A DNA stretch of 25,796 nt from a virus, in IMG/VR virus record IMGVR_UViG_3300041403_000211, positions 1-25,796 of that record; one strand, 5' to 3'. Position numbers and translations under genes: made by a program. Under the pieces are notes generated by a model. It worked only from the letters and a program-made list of their open reading frames with translations, had not been told where the DNA came from and did not search any database. Shown here piece by piece: positions 22,664 through 25,796 of this stretch (within the stretch, counting starts at the first letter, position 1; each line of letters begins with the position of its first letter).

Positions 22664-23019
22664 TTTACTCCCGGATGCTCAGGGTCTATGGGCCAGCCGT
22701 CTGGTCCCACCTCGGTGTCGTAGCCTCTGGCCTCTGCGCTCTGTAGGTCGCTGTCGTGGTGGCGCTTACAAACGCTCTGAAGGTTATCTATGCTGAAGAA
22801 CAGTTCTGGGTCGCCCTTGTGCGGTTTGATATGATGCACGACGGCTGCGTTGTCGCCCGACCTACCTTTGCGCAGGAACACGCCGCAGCCTTTGTGTTGG
22901 CATCTGTATCCGTCTCTCAGCAACGCTTGGTCGCGTAGATAACGCCAATGCTTGGTGGCATACATCTTGCGGTACTCTGCCGCCTCTGGTGTTCGCCACT
23001 TGTCTAGCATTCTCGACAT
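22660..23019 (-). CDS. Packaging-associated HNH endonuclease
   Basis: The 119-residue protein is of the compact type found beside terminases in cos-packaging phages such as HK97 gp74. It has YRCQHKGC (Cys40, Cys45), the HNH core VVHHIKPHKGDPELFFSIDN (His62-His63, His67, Asn79) and LQSVCKRHHDSD (Cys84, His87-His88). The four-residue spacing of the Cys pairs gives a structural zinc site. Known family members work with the terminase for efficient DNA cutting at cos and head filling, so here it probably serves packaging and not homing. An N-terminal basic helix precedes the zinc site. Its start shares one base with the preceding stop (TAATG). It is distinct from the larger HNH gene at 19440-20066. 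Confidence 0.9.
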   Translation of the reverse strand: MSRMLDKWRTPEAAEYRKMYATKHWRYLRDQALLRDGYRCQHKGCGVFLRKGRSGDNAAVVHHIKPHKGDPELFFSIDNLQSVCKRHHDSDLQSAEARGYDTEVGPDGWPIDPEHPGVK

Positions 23020-23183
23020 TACTCGCTTTCCTTCAGCCTACGAAACGCCTCAATCCTTGCCGCCTCTGCATAGCCTTCCATTCGGATGGTCAGTGCAGCA
23101 TTCTGGTCGGAATAGCCCTGTTCCCGCAGTTCCTTGATGCGAGTGATGGCGTTCTGTATCTGATGTTCCTGCTCTGGCGTCAT
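23019..23183 (-). CDS. 54-residue helical protein
   Basis: A short ORF begins MTPEQEHQIQNAITRIKELR and continues EQGYSDQNAALTIRMEGYAE to AARIEAFRRLKESE. It is predicted to be mostly amphipathic helix with balanced charge. The start overlaps an upstream 41-codon ORF as ATGA and the stop overlaps the HNH start (TAATG), the same coupling as its neighbours. Composition looks like a genuine coding gene with wobble positions rich in G and C. I do not recognise a family; a small regulatory or packaging partner is a guess. Confidence 0.72.
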   Translation of the reverse strand: MTPEQEHQIQNAITRIKELREQGYSDQNAALTIRMEGYAEAARIEAFRRLKESE

Positions 23184-23305
23184 TGCTCGATTTTATCACG
23201 TTTGTTGCGCTTGGTCACCTCGGCAAGGTCAAGGTCGCCTGTGGGGACCGTGGCCCAAGCTGCGGATGATAGGGACAAACCATGACTTTGACCATGTGCG
23301 ACCAT
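23180..23305 (-). CDS. Possible 41-residue protein
   Basis: This ORF starts at ATG 23305 with GGAG five bases upstream and reads MVAHGQSHGLSLSSAAWATV followed by PTGDLDLAEVTKRNKRDKIE and Gln. Its TGA overlaps the 54-residue gene start as ATGA. The second half is charged and helical. A good ribosome site plus ATGA coupling support it, but the length is short and the protein has no known family. It would fill the only sizeable gap (148 bases) in this part of the operon. Confidence 0.45.
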   Translation of the reverse strand: MVAHGQSHGLSLSSAAWATVPTGDLDLAEVTKRNKRDKIEQ

Positions 23306-23331
23306 CCCGGCTCCGTCCGCTGACCTATGTG

Positions 23332-23667
23332 TTATCCCTGCGGCCACATCACAATGAAATGGAACGTCTCGCCATCTGGCACCTCTGCTGTTTCAGGTTC
23401 AACCGTCCAGCCTTCTGCGCATTGCACGCTCGCCGTCTCAGCATCTGCCACTGTGATGTTCAACAGGCATAGAACCTCGTCGCTTACGATTTCCCACGTT
23501 CCGTTGGCGCTTCGCTGCTGTGCCGTGTTGTGATACGTCAGAACGCCCATCGTTGGGCTTTCCATCCGCAGTTCTGCCTTATCGCCTTCGATGTTGGCGT
23601 TGGTCAGGTTGACAGGTTCGGCGTCTGCGCTGGTGGCAAGGATAGCTGCAAGTGCGAGGCGGGTCAT
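23332..23667 (-). CDS. Small exported protein of unknown function
   Basis: The 111-residue product begins MTRLALAAILATSADAEPVN: one Arg, a hydrophobic core and an A-x-A site predict signal peptidase I cleavage after residue 16. The mature part is acidic and beta-like, with two Cys (in EVLCLLNI and VQCAEGW) that could form a disulfide in the periplasm. It has no membrane helix beyond the signal. It overlaps the upstream gene as ATGA, so it is made in the same operon as packaging proteins. Exported phage proteins of this size may act in superinfection exclusion, envelope change or lysis timing, but nothing here shows which. The short signal peptide is the main evidence. Confidence 0.68.
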   Translation of the reverse strand: MTRLALAAILATSADAEPVNLTNANIEGDKAELRMESPTMGVLTYHNTAQQRSANGTWEIVSDEVLCLLNITVADAETASVQCAEGWTVEPETAEVPDGETFHFIVMWPQG

Positions 23668-23903
23668 TGGTCGTCACCTAAGGCATTGCGTAGAATATCC
23701 TTTGCCCGCGCATGTTCTGCGTTCGTGAACTTCGATGCCTCAAGGCAATCAAGCGCCGCGCTGATGTGAGCGCGTAGCTGCTCGACTTCCTGCTGCCACG
23801 TTGACGGATGCCCTGACAGGCAATTGAATTGGTCCGCCCTCACGGGCTTGGCAAATTCCATATCTTGCCACAACAGCGGCTTGCGTCCTTCGGGTAGGGT
23901 CAT
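23664..23903 (-). CDS. 79-residue hypothetical protein
   Basis: The protein reads MTLPEGRKPLLWQDMEFAKP, then VRADQFNCLSGHPSTWQQEV and two helices EQLRAHISAALDCLEASKFT and NAEHARAKDILRNALGDDQ. Two Cys are present but no zinc pattern is visible. It is coupled by ATGA overlaps at both ends. The helical second half suggests a small regulatory or binding protein. I do not recognise a family. Confidence 0.72.
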   Translation of the reverse strand: MTLPEGRKPLLWQDMEFAKPVRADQFNCLSGHPSTWQQEVEQLRAHISAALDCLEASKFTNAEHARAKDILRNALGDDQ

Positions 23904-24094
23904 TTCTTCACCTTTGGCTCTAAGTGGTTTGTCCTGACATATGCACCCATCTCACGGGCTTGCTTCCAAGCCTCGCCCTTGCTCACTGGCTGCTCCCACG
24001 GTGCCGCAGGCATAGTCACCAGCGCCACATAACCATAGTTGCCGCTGCTCTCGCCGGGGATGGCGCTACGGATGATGCGGGTTGTGGTGGTCAT
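23900..24094 (-). CDS. 64-residue hypothetical protein
   Basis: I use ATG 24094, which overlaps the winged-helix gene stop as ATGA and gives MTTTTRIIRSAIPGESSGNY; an upstream GTG at 24103 is less likely. The rest is GYVALVTMPAAPWEQPVSKG and EAWKQAREMGAYVRTNHLEP, ending in basic KVKK. The SKGEAWKQAREMGAYV stretch looks like a helix that could contact a partner. It has no Cys, signal peptide or known domain. Its stop overlaps the next gene as ATGA. Confidence 0.7.
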   Translation of the reverse strand: MTTTTRIIRSAIPGESSGNYGYVALVTMPAAPWEQPVSKGEAWKQAREMGAYVRTNHLEPKVKK

Positions 24095-24687
24095 ATTGCC
24101 CACACCCTTACCGTGGACCGTCTTCCGCTTTTGTATTCACGCCGTATTGGAAAGCGGTCTTTGTAACGGCTCATGTTCGTCAGCGCGCCTTCGATCTGCT
24201 TGATGCTTAGACCAAGCGCCTCGGCCAGTTCGGACTTGCTGCTACCGGGGTTGGCCTTGATTTGGTTGAAAACCTTTTCCGTTTGCGACTTTCGCTGTCG
24301 GTCTATGGTTTTTTCTGGAACCACTGTAAAGCGCCGCACTGGTCGGCCTGTAGCTGGGTTTTTACCCATTGTTGCCTTGATGGCATGTCGCCCATCCATC
24401 CTGCTCAGGAGGCCTGCGATTGACTTGCTCTGGCGATTGAAGTGGTCTGCTATTTCGTGAACCGACGCTCCTGGGTTTGCCTTGATGAAGTCATAAACCT
24501 TGTATTCGGCAATCGGCCCACGTGCGTCTTGGTGGCTTGGAGGGCGCTCCTTTTCGTGCCGCTTGCTGATTTCCTTGGCGTCTGCCTTCATTGCGGCGAT
24601 GAGGTCATCAAGGTTGGCGAATTGCGGCTTTGGTTTGCTCTCTGCGATGCGAGAGATGCGGGGCTTGGCGCTGTATGCTGTAATCAT
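24091..24687 (-). CDS. Double winged-helix DNA-binding protein
   Basis: The 198-residue protein starts at ATG 24687 (MITAYSAKPRISRIAESKPK), six bases after AAGGGAG; a TTG five codons upstream would overlap this ribosome site. After a basic N-terminal tail, two similar winged-helix domains follow: about 62-115 (YKVYDFIKANPGASVHEIAD, HFNRQSKSIAGLLSRMDGR) and about 135-195 (TEKVFNQIKANPGSSKSELA, EALGLSIKQIEGALTNMSRY). Both contain KANPG-[AS]-S, so the pair may come from an internal duplication. It is the first gene of the packaging operon and would be a good candidate for a transcription regulator, perhaps of its own promoter, or for an initiation protein. DNA binding is inferred from the domain pattern; target and role are not shown. 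Confidence 0.82.
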   Translation of the reverse strand: MITAYSAKPRISRIAESKPKPQFANLDDLIAAMKADAKEISKRHEKERPPSHQDARGPIAEYKVYDFIKANPGASVHEIADHFNRQSKSIAGLLSRMDGRHAIKATMGKNPATGRPVRRFTVVPEKTIDRQRKSQTEKVFNQIKANPGSSKSELAEALGLSIKQIEGALTNMSRYKDRFPIRREYKSGRRSTVRVWAI

Positions 24688-24716
24688 GGGTCTCCCTTCC
24701 AATCTCCCCTGTTTCG

Positions 24717-24770
24717 CGCACGGCCAACCGGAGGGAGGCCCGGTGTTCGGTAGCTAACCTAGGCCGTGCG
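24717..24770 (-). promoter_or_regulatory. Structured 5' leader of the winged-helix/packaging operon
   Basis: The leader can form a nine-pair stem CGCACGGCC/GGCCGTGCG (24770-24762 with 24725-24717), enclosing a smaller stem ACCGG/CCGGT (24744-24740 with 24731-24727) and a near-palindrome GGTTAGCTACC. It ends about 30 bases before the start codon of the winged-helix gene. There is no U tract, so it is not a standard terminator. A binding site for a regulator, or an mRNA-stabilising fold, is possible. No known riboswitch class was recognised. Confidence 0.55.
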
Positions 24771-24775
24771 TTCTG

Positions 24776-24803
24776 ATGCTATCATTCGCAAGTCAGAGTG
24801 CAA
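24776..24803 (-). promoter_or_regulatory. Candidate promoter for the packaging operon
   Basis: On the minus strand TTGCAC (24803-24798) is followed after 16 bases by TAGCAT (24781-24776), a sigma-70-type pair. A second option uses TTGCAG (24830-24825) and, after 16 bases, TAAGAT (24808-24803). Both lie between the ssb stop and the structured leader. TTTGCA repeats sit over or upstream of the -35 boxes. Either pair is only moderate, and the real start must be mapped. Confidence 0.4.
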
Positions 24804-24813
24804 TCTTAAAAAC

Positions 24814-24840
24814 TGCAAACTGACCTGCAAACTTGCAAAG
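24814..24840 (-). repeat. TTTGCA triple repeat, with shared 16-base element copy A (operator-like)
   Basis: Three direct copies of TTTGCA occur on the minus strand at 24839-24834, 24831-24826 and 24819-24814, starting three bases after the ssb stop in transcription order. The first two form CTTTGCAAGTTTGCAG (24840-24825), which matches the element before the portal gene at 15 of 16 bases. This suggests one DNA-binding protein acting on both units. Confidence 0.55.
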
Positions 24841-24842
24841 CC

Positions 24843-25226
24843 TCAAAAGGGAATGAAATCGTCGACTTCTCGTTGCGCAGGCTGTTGCGGCACTTGGTGG
24901 CTGTCCTGACGCTGCTCTCCTTGGCTGTTGCCTCCCATAAACGTCAGGTCGTTGACGCTGATGCCAAGATACGCCTTGCCATTGTGTTCTCGCGCCGTAG
25001 GACGCCCGGTCAGCACCACCTTCGTTCCCTTGGTGATATATCGTTCAAGGCTCTCGGCTCGCTTGCCCCAGATACTGCAATCGAACCATGTGCTGTCGCG
25101 CTTGTTGCCGTTTTTGTCCTTGCCGTTGTCCACTGCTACGGAGAATCCGAGAACGGCGTCGCCGTTGCCTGTGCGGCGAAGTTCAGCATCTTTGCCTACG
25201 TTGCCCGCGATTGTTAGTTGTTGCAT
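24843..25226 (-). CDS. ssb: Single-stranded DNA-binding protein
   Basis: I start at ATG 25226 (MQQLTIAGNVGKDAELRRTG), which has AGGGAT about eight bases upstream and overlaps the previous stop as TGATG; the longer frame would add 25 unsupported residues. The 127-residue protein has the OB-fold pattern of bacterial SSB: LTIAGNVGKDAELRRT, VLGFSVAVDNGKD, STWFDCSIWGKRAESLERYI and GTKVVLTGRPTAREHNGKAY. A Gln-rich linker follows, and the acidic tip DDFIPF resembles the DDDIPF tail by which SSB recruits partner proteins. It protects single-stranded DNA during phage replication and recombination. It is probably the last gene of the upstream early unit, since a 140-base gap with promoter-like sequence follows. 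Confidence 0.95.
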   Translation of the reverse strand: MQQLTIAGNVGKDAELRRTGNGDAVLGFSVAVDNGKDKNGNKRDSTWFDCSIWGKRAESLERYITKGTKVVLTGRPTAREHNGKAYLGISVNDLTFMGGNSQGEQRQDSHQVPQQPAQREVDDFIPF

Positions 25227-25585
25227 CAAAAATATCCCTGTGAATGACTTTCTGTAGCGCGTCCGCAAAACCCGTTTACCAACGGAACCTTGCGTATCCA
25301 TCGCTGCCCCCGCGCTTTAGGCAACTTGTCTTGCGCCGACCTGTGATAGCCCTTTGCCGTTTCCGGCCCGTCCTTTTCCCAGCCCTCACCATCCGGCATT
25401 GGCGGCGCTTTGCCGTTGTCGGGGCGCAAGCCGTCAGGCGTTTCCGTCAGGTTGTCTGTTTCGATGTATTCGTGAGAACGGCCAACTCTGGCCCATGCCA
25501 TGCACTCCTCGCCAATGCACGGCCAAAAGTCGTTCCACGGGCATTTGTAATTTTCAGCATCGTTTTTATTGATTATCGGCATCAT
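25226..25585 (-). CDS. Cys-rich conserved phage protein (CxxxxCMAW type)
   Basis: The 119-residue protein (MMPIINKNDAENYKCPWNDF) has KCPWNDFWPCIGEECMAWAR with Cys15, Cys23 and Cys28, plus a later Cys in NGFCGR, which together could bind a metal ion. The C-x-G-x-x-CMAW motif recurs in small phage proteins encoded near replication or recombination genes; their activity is not known to me. The middle is Pro/Gly/Asp-rich and probably flexible. Its ATG overlaps the GapR-like stop as ATGATG and its stop overlaps ssb, so it is co-translated with both, suggesting a nucleic-acid-related role. Confidence 0.75.
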   Translation of the reverse strand: MMPIINKNDAENYKCPWNDFWPCIGEECMAWARVGRSHEYIETDNLTETPDGLRPDNGKAPPMPDGEGWEKDGPETAKGYHRSAQDKLPKARGQRWIRKVPLVNGFCGRATESHSQGYF

Positions 25586-25796
25586 GCGTTCCCTTCGATG
25601 GCGGCTTCGTACAGTTCGAGGATGGCTTCCTCTTCGGTCAGTTCGTCGCGATTGCGCTTGCGTCGCGCCACCACCTTTCGCAGAACGGCGATGTCATAGC
25701 CCCGACCCTTGGCCTCGGCGTAAACTTCCTTTTGCGCCTCTGCGGCCTCTTGCTTTTCGGCCTCAAGCGTTTCGATACGCTCCACGAATTGCCGCA
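25582..25796 (-). CDS. GapR/DUF2312-like nucleoid protein, 5' end outside window
   Basis: The visible 71 residues read RQFVERIETLEAEKQEAAEA, QKEVYAEAKGRGYDIAVLRK and VVARRKRNRDELTEEEAILE, ending LYEAAIEGNA. This matches the GapR (DUF2312) family: a long N-terminal helix, F/Y-AEAKG-x-G-[FY]-D, a basic K/R cluster and EEEAIL-x-x-Y. In Caulobacter, GapR clamps overtwisted AT-rich DNA ahead of polymerases and helps topoisomerases. The GTG at 25785 is not the true start: the three preceding codons (RQF) continue the family pattern to the window edge. A phage copy may aid replication or mimic the host protein; this is inference. Confidence 0.88.
   Translation of the reverse strand, partial: RQFVERIETLEAEKQEAAEAQKEVYAEAKGRGYDIAVLRKVVARRKRNRDELTEEEAILELYEAAIEGNA

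Noticed and set aside
25227-25301. Longer N-terminus for ssb
   Set aside because: The added 25 residues do not fit the SSB family, and a Shine-Dalgarno and TGATG coupling mark ATG 25226.
1-25796. tRNA genes, CRISPR arrays, insertion sequences and attachment sites
   Set aside because: I looked for cloverleaf-like segments, regularly spaced repeats, transposase motifs and integrase genes on both strands and saw none that I can support.

Overview
The window is a contiguous block of a tailed, siphovirus-type phage (a free phage or a prophage). Every gene I can support lies on the minus strand, so transcription runs from high to low coordinates. Head and tail genes resemble the HK97-type and gene-transfer-agent (GTA) modules common in Alphaproteobacteria: GTA gp10-like tail chaperone, TP901-1-like major tail protein, DUF3168, phiE125 gp8-type connector. 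Together with a GapR/DUF2312 homologue, an alphaproteobacterial nucleoid protein family, they point to an alphaproteobacterial, probably Rhodobacterales, host. That host call is inference from family composition. I saw no integrase, lysis gene, tRNA or CRISPR array, and the phage continues beyond both ends.

Layout in transcription order. (1) 25796-24843: a gapR-like gene cut by the window edge, a Cys-rich conserved phage protein and ssb, the end of an early or DNA-metabolism unit. (2) 24842-24703: a 140-base leader with TTTGCA repeats, candidate promoters and a strong hairpin. (3) 24687-17917: one tightly coupled operon. It holds a double winged-helix protein, several small proteins (one apparently exported), a packaging-type HNH nuclease, a beta-rich virion-like protein, terminase small subunit, a ParB-N/DNA-methyltransferase fusion, a mobile-type HNH endonuclease and terminase large subunit. 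It ends in an intrinsic terminator at 17848-17873. (4) 17847-1: a second unit with its own candidate promoter. It holds portal, prohead protease (with an internal start), capsid, connector and closure genes, major tail protein, tail chaperone (with a -1 frameshift), tape measure, four tail-tip proteins ending in the central hub, then BppU-like, beta-rich and LamG-containing receptor-side proteins.

The most unusual observations are these. The start of terminase large has a diverged duplicate directly upstream of the inserted HNH gene, so the HNH gene appears to have moved in with a replacement terL 5' end. A 16-base element is shared (15/16) by the two main intergenic regions. An A AAA AAG slippery site fuses the tail chaperone to a hidden second frame. 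The prohead protease has an internal Shine-Dalgarno and start that would release a normal-sized protease from a double-length protein. Several micro-ORFs fit exactly into gaps through ATGA overlaps. I do not see a clearly new defence or counter-defence system. The nearest candidates for undescribed biology are the terL/HNH rearrangement, the shared operator-like element and the exported small protein.
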